Positions 9,905 through 18,659 of a stretch of DNA of 41,484 nt are shown here, one piece after another (within the stretch, counting starts at the first letter, position 1; each line of letters starts with the position of its first letter). The DNA is from Alphaproteobacteria bacterium 32-64-14. GTDB lineage: Bacteria > Pseudomonadota > Alphaproteobacteria > Caulobacterales > Hyphomonadaceae. The stretch lies in NCBI GenBank assembly GCA_002280725.1, contig NCEM01000025.1:1-41484 (forward strand), written 5' to 3'. The translations under genes and the position numbers were made by a program. A model generated the notes under the pieces. It was not told the DNA's origin and made no database searches. It saw nothing but the letters and a program-made list of their open reading frames with translations.

Positions 9905-10657
9905 CTAGCTCAATAGCGAGATTTCGCCCGCCCGAACATGGGTTTCGCTCCCGTCGGCAAGCCGGACAATCAGTGCGCCATCGGGCGCCAACCCGGTCAT
10001 CACGCCTTCGATCCGGCCGCTCGCGGGCGTCAGCTCCACGCGGGCACCCAGATGCGCCGCGTGGGCCAGCCAGTCCGCCCGCGTCGGCTCGAACCCGTCA
10101 ACCAGCAGGCTCCGCAACCGGACGCGGAACGCCATATCGAGCCCCGTCAGCATTCCCGCCGCAGTCAGCCCGGCACCGCCCGGCATGTCTGCGAGGCACG
10201 TGGTGAGCCGGTCCGCACGCTCGGGCGCAACTTCCACGTTCACGCCGAACCCGGCTGCCATCCAGAGCTTGCCATGCAGTTGCCCCGTCTCGATCAGGAT
10301 GCCACAGAGCTTGGCGTTGCCCACCAGCACATCGTTCGGCCATTTCAGCTTTGCCTGCGTGACATCGACGCCCGCGCTGCGCGCCGCATCGAGCACTGCC
10401 AACCCCGCCGCAAAACACGCTAGAGCAGCTTCGGCAGGAGGCCGCGGATAGGGCAGCAGCGCTGTCGTGAACAGATTGCCGCGCGGAGACGACCATGCGC
10501 GCCCAAGGCGCCCTCGCCCCGCTGTTTGCTCTTCCGTCACCAGCCAGCAGGGTCCGATCTCGGACTGCGATGCGCGGCGCCGGGCTTCCTCGTTCGTGGA
10601 GTCGATCTCGCCGAACCGGACAATCGGCCACGCCTGCGAGAGTGTCTCGACCACCAT
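9905..10657 (-). CDS. birA: Biotin--[acetyl-CoA-carboxylase] ligase, no DNA-binding domain
   Basis: The enzyme activates biotin as biotinyl-AMP and attaches it to the lysine of carboxylase carrier proteins. The 250 residues begin directly with the catalytic domain: [13 protein letters not shown] (16-28), the biotin-binding [11 protein letters not shown] loop (about 45-55) and LKWPNDVLV with its lysine (about 103-111), followed by KLCGILIE. A small C-terminal SH3-like domain (about 200-250) ends the protein. There is no N-terminal helix-turn-helix, so it is a monofunctional ligase and not the E. coli-type repressor. The ATG lies 4 bases after the nuoN stop, so it is probably read from the nuo transcript, as is common in alphaproteobacteria. 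Confidence 0.94.
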   Translation of the reverse strand: MVVETLSQAWPIVRFGEIDSTNEEARRRASQSEIGPCWLVTEEQTAGRGRLGRAWSSPRGNLFTTALLPYPRPPAEAALACFAAGLAVLDAARSAGVDVTQAKLKWPNDVLVGNAKLCGILIETGQLHGKLWMAAGFGVNVEVAPERADRLTTCLADMPGGAGLTAAGMLTGLDMAFRVRLRSLLVDGFEPTRADWLAHAAHLGARVELTPASGRIEGVMTGLAPDGALIVRLADGSETHVRAGEISLLS

Positions 10658-10661
10658 CCCG

Positions 10662-12107
10662 CTAGCCGCCGGCCGCGCGCATGGCCAGGTCGAGCAGTAT
10701 CTGGATCACGATGGTCAGCACGGGGAACATCGCAAGGCTGGTAATGGCGACCACAAGGCCAACGGACATGTCGGTCTTGTCCAGCGGCTCGCCCGCAGGC
10801 TTCATGAACATCGCCCAGACAAGACGCAGGTAGTAGCCCAGCGACACCACGCTCGCGAGCGCGCCGACGAGGACGAGCCACAGCAGGTCGGCCGAAATGC
10901 CCGCCGTAAAGACCTGCAGCTTGCCCCAGAAGCCGGCGGCCGGCGGAATGCCCGCCACCGAGAAGATCAGGACCATCAGCCCAAGCGCGATACCCGGCTT
11001 GCTCTTCACCAGACCGTTGAGGTCCGACACCTGATCGATCGCCCTGCCGCCGCGGCGCAGCGCCAGCACGCCGCCGAACAGGCCAAGCGTCGCAACGACG
11101 TAGAGCGCCATGTAGACCAGCAATGCAGCCGCGCCCTGCTCTGCGCCTGCCGCCACGCCGATCAGGGCGAAGCCGACATTCGAGATCGAGGAGTACGCGA
11201 GGATGCGCTTGATGCTGTTCTGCATCAGGGCGCCGAACGCGCCGATCAGCATCGAAAGCGCCGCGATGATCGCGAGAATCTGTTGCCAGGAACCCGCGTG
11301 GGGCCCGAAGGCCGTGAACAGCACATGCGCCAGTACGCCGACGGCCGCGATCTTCGGCGCCGTCGAGAAGAACGCCACGACTGGCGCTGGCGCGCCTTCG
11401 TAAACGTCCGGCGTCCAGATGTGGAACGGCGCAGCCGAAGCCTTGAAGGCAAGGCCGCAGATCAGGAAGACCAGGCCGAATGTCAGGCCGATGGAGGACG
11501 GCGCCGCCGCGATTGCCGCATAACCCGTGCCGCCCGTGAAGCCGTAAACAAGCGACGAACCGTAGAGCAGCAGGCCCGAAGCCAGCGCGCCAAGCACGAA
11601 GTATTTGAGGCCAGCCTCCGCCGACTTGATGCTGTCGCGGCGGAATGCGGCCAACACGTATGAGGAAAGGCTCAGGGTCTCGATGCCGACATACAGCGTC
11701 ATCAGGTCGTTGGCCGACAGCATCATGCCCGCGCCCAGCGAGCCGAACACGATCAGCAGCGGATACTCGTAACGCTCCATCTGCGCCGTCTTGAGGAAGC
11801 CGCCTGACATCAGCAGCGCGAACGCCGCCAGCGCATACGTCACGACCTTCGCAAACAGCGTGAACAGGCTGACTTTATAGAGGCCATCCGGCGCCAGAGG
11901 CTCGCTGGCGAACGCCGAGATGGCTTCGCCCCGTCCGAACTGGATCGCTGCGACGACTGCCGCCGCCGCAAGTGCGACCACAGACAGAAGGCGCAGCAGG
12001 CCGGAGATACGGTCGCCGCCGATGGCGCCGATGAGCAGGCCAACCAGACCGAAGCCCGCGAGGATGGCCTCCGGGGCGGCGTTGTTGATGTCGGCTAGGA
12101 AATCCAT
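10662..12107 (-). CDS. nuoN: NADH-quinone oxidoreductase subunit N
   Basis: NuoN is one of three antiporter-like proton-channel subunits in the membrane arm of complex I. The 481-residue protein is almost all hydrophobic, with about 14 helices. Conserved pieces include LYVGIETLSLSSYVLAAFRRDS, with the channel glutamate and the ESLS-like motif, then AGLKYFVLGALASGLLLYG, KASAAPFHIWTPDVYEGAP and KRILAYSSISNVGFALIG, with lysines in the places used for proton transfer. The length is typical. It follows nuoM by 9 bases and is the last nuo gene before birA. Confidence 0.97.
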   Translation of the reverse strand: MDFLADINNAAPEAILAGFGLVGLLIGAIGGDRISGLLRLLSVVALAAAAVVAAIQFGRGEAISAFASEPLAPDGLYKVSLFTLFAKVVTYALAAFALLMSGGFLKTAQMERYEYPLLIVFGSLGAGMMLSANDLMTLYVGIETLSLSSYVLAAFRRDSIKSAEAGLKYFVLGALASGLLLYGSSLVYGFTGGTGYAAIAAAPSSIGLTFGLVFLICGLAFKASAAPFHIWTPDVYEGAPAPVVAFFSTAPKIAAVGVLAHVLFTAFGPHAGSWQQILAIIAALSMLIGAFGALMQNSIKRILAYSSISNVGFALIGVAAGAEQGAAALLVYMALYVVATLGLFGGVLALRRGGRAIDQVSDLNGLVKSKPGIALGLMVLIFSVAGIPPAAGFWGKLQVFTAGISADLLWLVLVGALASVVSLGYYLRLVWAMFMKPAGEPLDKTDMSVGLVVAITSLAMFPVLTIVIQILLDLAMRAAGG

Positions 12108-12116
12108 GGCGCCTTC

Positions 12117-13625
12117 CTATTGGCCGGCCTGGCCGATCATGCGCAGCACTTCGGTTGTTGTTCCTTCAGTCAGGTCAAAGACCAGACCCGGGAACACGCC
12201 GAAGCCAAGCGCGCTGATCGCCAGCAGTCCAAGGATGAAGAATTCAAGCGCCGTGACATCCTTGATGTCCGCGAGCTTGTCGTTGGTCATCTCGCCGAAC
12301 ACGACGCGGCGATAAAGCGTGAGCATATAGACAGCTGAGAAGATGACGCCGAGGGCAGCCCCCGCCGCTGCCCAGGTCGAGGCCTGGAATCCGCCGACCA
12401 TCGTCAGGATTTCGCCGACGAAACCGCTGGTGCCCGGCAGGCCGACGTTGGCCATCGAGAACAACATGAACAGCGCGGCGTATACCGGCATGCGATGTAC
12501 AAGGCCGCCGTAGAACGCGATCTCGCGCGTGTGCATCCGGTCATAGATCACGCCAACGCAGAAGAAGAGAGCGCCCGAGATGATACCGTGGCTGATCATC
12601 TGGAAGATAGCGCCCTGCAGGCCCGCTTCATTGAACGAGAAGATGCCCAACGTCACAAAGCCCATGTGGGCGACCGACGAATAGGCCACCAGCTTCTTGA
12701 TGTCCGTCTGCCGGAAGGCGACCAGCGAGGCGTAGACGATCGCGATCACCGAAAGGATGAACATCAGCGGCTGGAACAGCAGCGACGCATCCGGGAAGAT
12801 CGGCAGCGAGAACCGGATGAAGCCATAGCCGCCCATCTTCAGCAGCACCGCCGCCAGCACCACGGAGCCCGCCGTCGGCGCCTCGACGTGTGCATCCGGC
12901 AGCCAGGTATGAACCGGGAACATCGGCAGCTTCACCGCGAAGGATGCGAAGAACGCAAGCCACAGCCAGGTCTGCACCTCCGGCGGGAATAGCAGCGCGC
13001 CAGTCTCGGGGTTCAGCCCTTCCTGCAGCAAGGCGACGTCCGTCGTGCCGGCGACCACCGACATGTAGATTAGCGCGGCCAGCAGCAGCAGCGAGCCGAG
13101 CAGCGTATAGAGGAAGAACTTGAACGCGGCATACAGGCGGTTCTTGCCGCCCCACACGCCGATGATTAGGAACATCGGGATCAGGCCGCCCTCGAAGAAC
13201 ACGTAGAACAGCACGAGGTCGAGCGCGCAGAAGACACCAATCATCAGCGTCTCGAGGATCAGGAAGGCGATCATGTATTCCGCCATCCGGTCTTCGATCG
13301 ACTTCATCGATTGCAGGATGCACAGCGGCATGAGCGCGGTGGTCAGCAACACAAGCGCGATCGCCATGCCGTCGACGCCCAGCTTGTAGGACGAGCCGCC
13401 GAACCATGGCGCAAAATCAACCAGCTGATAGCCGACCTTCGACGCATCGAACTGCATCAGCGCCATGATCGAGACGACAAGCGTCGCCAGCGACGTCAGC
13501 AGGGCAATGCTCTTGGACGCACCGCCAGCCATCGACGCGCCGCCAACAACGCGGAGCGCAAGGATCAGCAACGCGCCTGCCAGCGGCAGGAAGGTCGTGA
13601 GCGTGAGAACAAGCGGGCCGGTCAT
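12117..13625 (-). CDS. nuoM: NADH-quinone oxidoreductase subunit M
   Basis: This is a proton-pumping antiporter-like subunit of the complex I membrane arm, 502 residues with about 14 helices. Diagnostic segments are VLFYVFFEGGLIPMFLIIG, with the key glutamate equivalent to E. coli Glu144, then AFKFFLYTLLGSLLLL, with the helix-7 lysine, then FPVHTWLPDAHVEAPTAGSV and KKLVAYSSVAHMGFV. The start is ATG 13623-13625, 3 bases after the nuoL stop. No insertions or missing motifs were noticed. Confidence 0.97.
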   Translation of the reverse strand: MTGPLVLTLTTFLPLAGALLILALRVVGGASMAGGASKSIALLTSLATLVVSIMALMQFDASKVGYQLVDFAPWFGGSSYKLGVDGMAIALVLLTTALMPLCILQSMKSIEDRMAEYMIAFLILETLMIGVFCALDLVLFYVFFEGGLIPMFLIIGVWGGKNRLYAAFKFFLYTLLGSLLLLAALIYMSVVAGTTDVALLQEGLNPETGALLFPPEVQTWLWLAFFASFAVKLPMFPVHTWLPDAHVEAPTAGSVVLAAVLLKMGGYGFIRFSLPIFPDASLLFQPLMFILSVIAIVYASLVAFRQTDIKKLVAYSSVAHMGFVTLGIFSFNEAGLQGAIFQMISHGIISGALFFCVGVIYDRMHTREIAFYGGLVHRMPVYAALFMLFSMANVGLPGTSGFVGEILTMVGGFQASTWAAAGAALGVIFSAVYMLTLYRRVVFGEMTNDKLADIKDVTALEFFILGLLAISALGFGVFPGLVFDLTEGTTTEVLRMIGQAGQ

Positions 13626-13628
13626 GCG

Positions 13629-15917
13629 TCAGCGCCCCTGCCCGGCCAGAACGAAGGCCACGAAGATCACGGCCGACACGAGGATCACGAGCGCGTAGTG
13701 GAAGATGTAACCGGTGTGCAACCTGGAGAGGCCGCCAGCACCAGCCTTGGCGACGCCCGTCACCCCGTCAGGCCCAAGCCCGTCGATGATCTTCTTGTCG
13801 CCGACCTTCCAGAACAGATCGCCCAGCGCCGCTGTGCCTTTGACGAAGATGAAGTTGTAGATCTCGTCGAAGTACCATTTGTGCGACAGGAAAGAGTGCA
13901 TCGGCCCGCCATTCTGCGCCATGCGGCGCGGCACGCCCGGCGCCAGCAGGTAGAAGATGATCGCGCCGAACAGGCCGGTCATGGTCACCACGAACGGCGC
14001 CCAGACGACCCAGGCTGGCAACTCGTGATGCTCGCCGCCTGCAGGCGGCGCATGCTCCTCAGCGGGCGCTGCGCCATGCGCTTCCTCGGCAGCTGAAGCC
14101 GCCGCGTGCGCCGCTGCCGGAGCGTGATCGCCAGCCGGGCAATGCGCGGCATCGCCATTGGGATGGATGCCGCACGGGCCATACAGCGGATCGGCCTCAC
14201 GAACGATCGCGCCCTGCCAGAAATTGTCGGCGTTGCTGGTGAGGAAGGACGGCTTGAACAGCAGCCCGGCGAAAACGGCGCCAACCGCCAGCAGCAGCAG
14301 CGGCACAAGCATCACCAGCGGCGATTCATGCGCCGGCGCACGGCCACCCTTCGGCTTGGCGTGCGCATGGTCGTGAGAATGATCATGCGCGTGATCGCCG
14401 GCATGGCTGTGATCGTCGTGATGAGCATGCGGGTTCGGGCGATACTTGCCCTCGAACGTCATGAACATCAGGCGCCAGGAGTAGAAGCTCGTCAGCAGCG
14501 CCGCGGCGATCGAGCACCAGAAGGCGAACGGTCCGAACGTGTCCGAGGAGGCATACGCGCTTTCGATGATTGCGTCTTTCGAGAAGAAGCCCGCAAAGCC
14601 GATATCCGTGCCCGGAATACCGAAACCAATCAGCGCCAGCGTGCCGATCAGCATCATCGCCCAAGTGAACATCATCGGTTGGCGAACGCCGCCCATGAAG
14701 CGCATGTCCTGCTCATGGTGCATGCCGTGGATGACCGAACCCGCGCCAAGGAACAGCAGAGCCTTGAAGAAGGCATGCGTGAACAGGTGGAACATCGCGG
14801 CACCATAGGCGCCGACACCCGCCGCGAAGAACATGTAGCCGAGCTGCGAGCACGTCGAATACGCAACCACGCGCTTGATGTCGTTCTGCGCAAGGCCAAT
14901 CGTCGCCGCGAAGAGACACGTCACCGCGCCCACAACCGTGATCATGTTCGAGGCGACATCCGCCACGGCATAGAGCGGCGACGCGCGACAGACGAGGAAC
15001 ACGCCCGCCGTCACCATGGTCGCAGCGTGGATCAGCGCGGACACCGGTGTAGGGCCTTCCATCGCGTCCGGCAGCCATGTGTGCAGGAAGAACTGCGCCG
15101 ACTTACCCATCGCACCGATGAACAGCAGGATGCCCGCAATCTCGAGACCCCAGACGTGCACGCCCAGGAAGTCGAACGTCACATCCTGGATCGGCGACGC
15201 CGCCGCCTGCCCCACCACCTGCACCGGCAGGTTCTGCGAGATCACCGCGAACACGGTGTCGAACTTGATCGAGGAGAACTCGGTGATGCCCGCCGCAGCA
15301 TAGTCCACGCCGGCAACCGGCTGGATCATGAACACCAACGCCATGATACCAAGCGCAAACCCGAAATCGCCGACCCGGTTGACGACGAACGCCTTGATCG
15401 CGGCGCTGTTGGCCGAAGGCTTCTTGTACCAGAAACCGATCAGCAGGTAGGACGCGAGCCCCACGCCTTCCCAACCGAAGAACAGCTGGATGAAGTTGTC
15501 CGCCGTCACCAGCATCAGCATCGCGAAGGTGAACAGCGAGAGATACGCGAAGAAGCGGCCACGGTGCGGATCTTCGGCCATGTAGCCGATCGAATAGATG
15601 TGCACGAGCGCGGACACGCTCGTCACCACGAACATCATGATCACCGACAGCGTATCGATCCGGATCGCCCAATCGGCAATGAAGGTGTCGACGTCAAACC
15701 AGCGCGACAGAACGATCGTTCGCGCTTCGCCCGCGCCGCCACCAAGCGACCAGCCGAAGAACTGCCACGCCGCCAGCGCCGCCGCCGCGACGACGATGCC
15801 GGTCGTCACCGCCATGGCGCCCTTGTCGCCCAGCAGGCGCTTGCCAAGGCCAGCGACTGCCGCCGCGATGCCCGGCGACAGGACGATGAGGATTGCCGCG
15901 ACTTCCTGGAAGGTCAA
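13629..15917 (-). CDS. nuoL: NADH-quinone oxidoreductase subunit L with His- and Ala-rich insertions
   Basis: This is the distal antiporter-like subunit of complex I, carrying the long lateral helix. The core motifs are present: LFFGWEGVGLASYLLIGFW with the key glutamate (about residue 150), HTWLPDAMEGPTPVSALIHAATMV, and KRVVAYSTCSQLGYMF. The protein is 762 residues, longer than the roughly 610-700 usual in the family. Part of the excess is a His-rich loop at 497-520 (11 His in 24 residues) and an Ala/Glu/His-rich loop at about 579-632. The start is TTG 15915-15917, because no in-frame ATG fits the conserved N-terminus; GGGAG lies 7 bases before it. It follows nuoK by 12 bases. Confidence 0.96.
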   Translation of the reverse strand: MTFQEVAAILIVLSPGIAAAVAGLGKRLLGDKGAMAVTTGIVVAAAALAAWQFFGWSLGGGAGEARTIVLSRWFDVDTFIADWAIRIDTLSVIMMFVVTSVSALVHIYSIGYMAEDPHRGRFFAYLSLFTFAMLMLVTADNFIQLFFGWEGVGLASYLLIGFWYKKPSANSAAIKAFVVNRVGDFGFALGIMALVFMIQPVAGVDYAAAGITEFSSIKFDTVFAVISQNLPVQVVGQAAASPIQDVTFDFLGVHVWGLEIAGILLFIGAMGKSAQFFLHTWLPDAMEGPTPVSALIHAATMVTAGVFLVCRASPLYAVADVASNMITVVGAVTCLFAATIGLAQNDIKRVVAYSTCSQLGYMFFAAGVGAYGAAMFHLFTHAFFKALLFLGAGSVIHGMHHEQDMRFMGGVRQPMMFTWAMMLIGTLALIGFGIPGTDIGFAGFFSKDAIIESAYASSDTFGPFAFWCSIAAALLTSFYSWRLMFMTFEGKYRPNPHAHHDDHSHAGDHAHDHSHDHAHAKPKGGRAPAHESPLVMLVPLLLLAVGAVFAGLLFKPSFLTSNADNFWQGAIVREADPLYGPCGIHPNGDAAHCPAGDHAPAAAHAAASAAEEAHGAAPAEEHAPPAGGEHHELPAWVVWAPFVVTMTGLFGAIIFYLLAPGVPRRMAQNGGPMHSFLSHKWYFDEIYNFIFVKGTAALGDLFWKVGDKKIIDGLGPDGVTGVAKAGAGGLSRLHTGYIFHYALVILVSAVIFVAFVLAGQGR

Positions 15918-15929
15918 AATCCCGCTCCC

Positions 15930-16247
15930 TTAGCCGCGCAGCACGTTGACGTCTTCCACGGCGATCTCGCCGCGGTTTCGGAAGTAGACGACGAGAATGG
16001 CAAGGCCGACTGCGGCCTCCGCCGCCGCCACGGTCAGCACCAGCATCGCGAAGACCTGGCCCATGATCGTGCCGTTGAAGACCGAGAACGCCACGAGATT
16101 TATGTTCACCGAGAGCAGGATCAGCTCGATCGACATCAGGATGACGATGATGTTCTTCCGGTTCACGAATATGCCGAACACGCCGATCGTGAACAGCGCC
16201 GCCGACACGGCCATGTAGTGGCCCAGACCGAGTTCCGCACCAGCCAT
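15930..16247 (-). CDS. nuoK: NADH-quinone oxidoreductase subunit K
   Basis: This small membrane-arm subunit has three helices and contributes to proton transfer. The 105 residues match the usual 100-105. Two membrane glutamates are visible, in [19 protein letters not shown] and [14 protein letters not shown], equivalent to E. coli Glu36 and Glu72. The start is ATG 16245-16247, which shares one base with the nuoJ stop (TAATG). A longer reading frame extends upstream to 16406 but runs through nuoJ codons and lacks family similarity, so it was rejected. Confidence 0.97.
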   Translation of the reverse strand: MAGAELGLGHYMAVSAALFTIGVFGIFVNRKNIIVILMSIELILLSVNINLVAFSVFNGTIMGQVFAMLVLTVAAAEAAVGLAILVVYFRNRGEIAVEDVNVLRG

Positions 16248-16843
16248 TACGGGATCCCCTGTCCAGGCCGCACGTCCTTGAGTTCGACGGCGTCCTTGCG
16301 TTTCCGCCCAACTTGTTGAGCGATGTTCTGGCGTTTGACGGTGGGCCGCGAGCGCAGCGTCAGCACGATGGCGCCCATCATGGCGACCAGCAGCACGATC
16401 CCGCACATCTGGAAGAGCAGCAGGTAGTCGTCATAGAGCACGTTCGACAACGCTTCCGCGTTGGTCGCGCCGCCCGGGTTCGGGTTGAAGGTTTCGCCAC
16501 CGCCAAAGGTCGCCGCCGCCACCACGATGCCGATCTCCGCCAGCAGCGCGAGCGCGAGCAGGATCCCGACGACAAGGTAATTCTGGAAGCCCTGCTTCAG
16601 CGCCACGAAGTCGATATCGAGCATCATGACCACGAACAGGAACAGCACGGCCACGGCGCCAACGTAAACGACCACCAGCAACATCGCGAGGAACTCCGCC
16701 CCGATCAGCACCAGCAGGCCCGCCGACGTGAAGAAGGCGAGGATCAGCCACAGCACGGAATGGACCGGATTTCGGGCCGCGACGACAAACAAGGCCGACG
16801 CGACCACGATGGTCGAGAGGATGTAGAAAGCGATCAGCGTCAT
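16247..16843 (-). CDS. nuoJ: NADH-quinone oxidoreductase subunit J
   Basis: This membrane-arm subunit of complex I forms the junction near the quinone site. The 198 residues have about five helices. Family segments include [20 protein letters not shown] and [27 protein letters not shown], which contains the pi-bulge helix. The C-terminal tail (about 165-198) is polar and basic. The start chosen is ATG 16841-16843, preceded by AGGGAGG at 8 bases; an in-frame TTG ten codons upstream (16873) is less likely. It is separated from nuoI by 98 bases, the largest gap inside the nuo cluster, and I see no gene or clear signal there. Confidence 0.96.
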   Translation of the reverse strand: MTLIAFYILSTIVVASALFVVAARNPVHSVLWLILAFFTSAGLLVLIGAEFLAMLLVVVYVGAVAVLFLFVVMMLDIDFVALKQGFQNYLVVGILLALALLAEIGIVVAAATFGGGETFNPNPGGATNAEALSNVLYDDYLLLFQMCGIVLLVAMMGAIVLTLRSRPTVKRQNIAQQVGRKRKDAVELKDVRPGQGIP

Positions 16844-16941
16844 AGCTCCAGCCTCCCTCTTCCCTTGGTCCAAAGCGCCCCGGACGGGGCTGTTGAAGTC
16901 TTCGTCAGAGTGCGACTCGCCCCACGCCGAGCCGCGCCCTT

Positions 16942-17427
16942 CTATCTGTAGCGCGCGTCAAGTTCCAGATTGCGGGCGATCTGCCGCTCCCAGCGGTCGC
17001 CGTTCTCCAGAAGCCGGTCCTTGTCGTAGTAGAGTTCCTCACGGGTTTCCGTGGCGAACTCGAAATTCGGTCCCTCGACGATGGCGTCGACCGGGCAGGC
17101 TTCTTGGCAGAAGCCGCAGTAGATGCACTTCACCATGTCGATGTCGTAGCGCGTCGTGCGGCGCGATCCGTCTTCGCGGGGCTCGGCCTCGATCGTGATG
17201 GCCTGCGCCGGGCAGATCGCCTCGCACAGTTTGCAAGCGATGCAACGCTCTTCGCCGTTGGCATAGCGACGCAGCGCGTGCTCGCCACGGAAGCGCGGCG
17301 ACAGCGGTCCCTTCTCGAACGGATAGTTCACTGTTGCCTTGCGCGTGAAGAACTGACGCATGGCTAGGAAGAAGGCGGACAAGAAGTCCGTCAGCATCGC
17401 TCCCCGAATGGCCTGGCCGATCGACAT
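16942..17427 (-). CDS. nuoI: NADH-quinone oxidoreductase subunit I
   Basis: This peripheral-arm subunit carries two 4Fe-4S clusters (N6a and N6b) that pass electrons towards NuoB. The 161 residues have two ferredoxin motifs, [12 protein letters not shown] (62-73) and [12 protein letters not shown] (101-112), each followed by the second-cluster proline. An N-terminal amphipathic stretch (about 10-30) docks the protein to the membrane. The start is ATG 17425-17427 with AGGAG 6 bases before it. It follows nuoH by 8 bases. Confidence 0.98.
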   Translation of the reverse strand: MSIGQAIRGAMLTDFLSAFFLAMRQFFTRKATVNYPFEKGPLSPRFRGEHALRRYANGEERCIACKLCEAICPAQAITIEAEPREDGSRRTTRYDIDMVKCIYCGFCQEACPVDAIVEGPNFEFATETREELYYDKDRLLENGDRWERQIARNLELDARYR

Positions 17428-17435
17428 GACGTCTC

Positions 17436-18650
17436 CTAGTTCACCGCGCCAGAGTTGCGGCGATATTCGTTCCAGCTAATGACGCCATCCTTGTCGCGGT
17501 CCATGCCCGCAGGAAGCGTAACAGCCGCAAGTTCAGGCGCCTCAAGCGCGCCGCTCTTGTTCGTGTCCAGCGCATCGAAGCCGGGGCGGATGCCAGCGTT
17601 TGTGAAGGTCGCATACCCCGCCACGATCACGACAGCGACCAGCGAGGTCGGCAGGAAGATCTTCCAGCCCAGACGCATCAGCTGGTCATAGCGATAGCGC
17701 GGCACGATCGCCTTCACCATCGCGAAGAGGAAGAAGAAGAACGTGATCTTGCCCATGAAGACGAGCAGGCCGCCGAGGCTCAACAGCCAGTCCGGCAGGC
17801 CCTCGACGCCAGGGATCGGGATCGGCATGTGCCAGCCGCCGAAGAACAGGATCGACAGCATCGCGCACATCAAAACGATCGAAACGTATTCGCCGATCAT
17901 GAACATGAGGTACGGCGAGGAGGAGTACTCGACCTGATAGCCGGCCACGAGTTCGGATTCCGCCTCCGGCAGATCGAACGGAGGGCGGTTCGTCTCGGCC
18001 AACGCCGAGATGAAGAAGATCACGAACATCGGGAACATGACGAAGATCGTCGGGAACGCGAAGGCGTGCCAGTTCCAGATCCCGCCCGCCTGGTTCTCGA
18101 CCACGTCCGAGAGGTTCAGCGAGCCGACGAGCAACAGCACGGTCACGATCACGAAGCCGATCGAGACTTCGTAGGACACCATTTGCGCCGCAGACCGCAA
18201 GCCACCAAGGAACGGGTACTTAGAGTTGGAAGCCCAGCCGCCCATGATGATGCCATAGACACCGAGCGACGAGATTGCGAACAGGTACAGCACGCCGACA
18301 TTGAGGTTGGCGACAACCCAGCCCGGCGCGACGGGGATCACCGCCCAGCCCACCAGCGCGAGCGTCAGCGTGATGATCGGCGCGAGCAGGAACACCGTCT
18401 TGTTGGCGCCTGCCGGAATGATCACTTCCTTTAGCACGAACTTGATGAGGTCCGCGAAGGATTGCAGCAGGCCGAACGGGCCCACCACGTTGGGGCCCTT
18501 GCGAAGCTGCACCGCGGCCCAGACCTTGCGGTCGAACAGCAGCAGGAACGCGATGCACACCAGCATGATCACGACCATGCTGAGGATCTGCAGCACGGCG
18601 AGGCCGATACCGCCCCACATTCCGCCGCCCCAGGTAAAGAGGTTCTCCAT
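17436..18650 (-). CDS. nuoH: NADH-quinone oxidoreductase subunit H with a C-terminal EF-hand tail
   Basis: NuoH is the membrane subunit that forms much of the quinone chamber. Conserved segments are [21 protein letters not shown], the [21 protein letters not shown] loop and [17 protein letters not shown], which precedes the last helix. The protein is 404 residues, while most are about 325-350. After the final helix (about 335-350) comes a tail with two EF-hand loops: D362-E373 ([12 protein letters not shown]) and D384-E395 ([12 protein letters not shown]). The second has canonical Ca ligands at 1, 3, 5 and 12 and glycine at 6. With an even number of helices and the known orientation of this subunit, the tail should face the periplasm (inference). 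The start is ATG 18648-18650 after GGAGGG. Confidence 0.96.
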   Translation of the reverse strand: MENLFTWGGGMWGGIGLAVLQILSMVVIMLVCIAFLLLFDRKVWAAVQLRKGPNVVGPFGLLQSFADLIKFVLKEVIIPAGANKTVFLLAPIITLTLALVGWAVIPVAPGWVVANLNVGVLYLFAISSLGVYGIIMGGWASNSKYPFLGGLRSAAQMVSYEVSIGFVIVTVLLLVGSLNLSDVVENQAGGIWNWHAFAFPTIFVMFPMFVIFFISALAETNRPPFDLPEAESELVAGYQVEYSSSPYLMFMIGEYVSIVLMCAMLSILFFGGWHMPIPIPGVEGLPDWLLSLGGLLVFMGKITFFFFLFAMVKAIVPRYRYDQLMRLGWKIFLPTSLVAVVIVAGYATFTNAGIRPGFDALDTNKSGALEAPELAAVTLPAGMDRDKDGVISWNEYRRNSGAVN

Positions 18651-18659
18651 CGCGCCCTC

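Noticed and set aside
14340..14440. The repetitive CAT/GAC-rich DNA of the NuoL His loop as a tandem repeat or CRISPR-like array
   Set aside because: The repeats are codon-level His/Asp runs in a conserved reading frame, with no regular spacers.
14106..16319. A 737-codon open frame on the plus strand
   Set aside because: It is antisense to nuoL, nuoK and the end of nuoJ. The translation is extremely Arg/His-rich with no recognisable domain.
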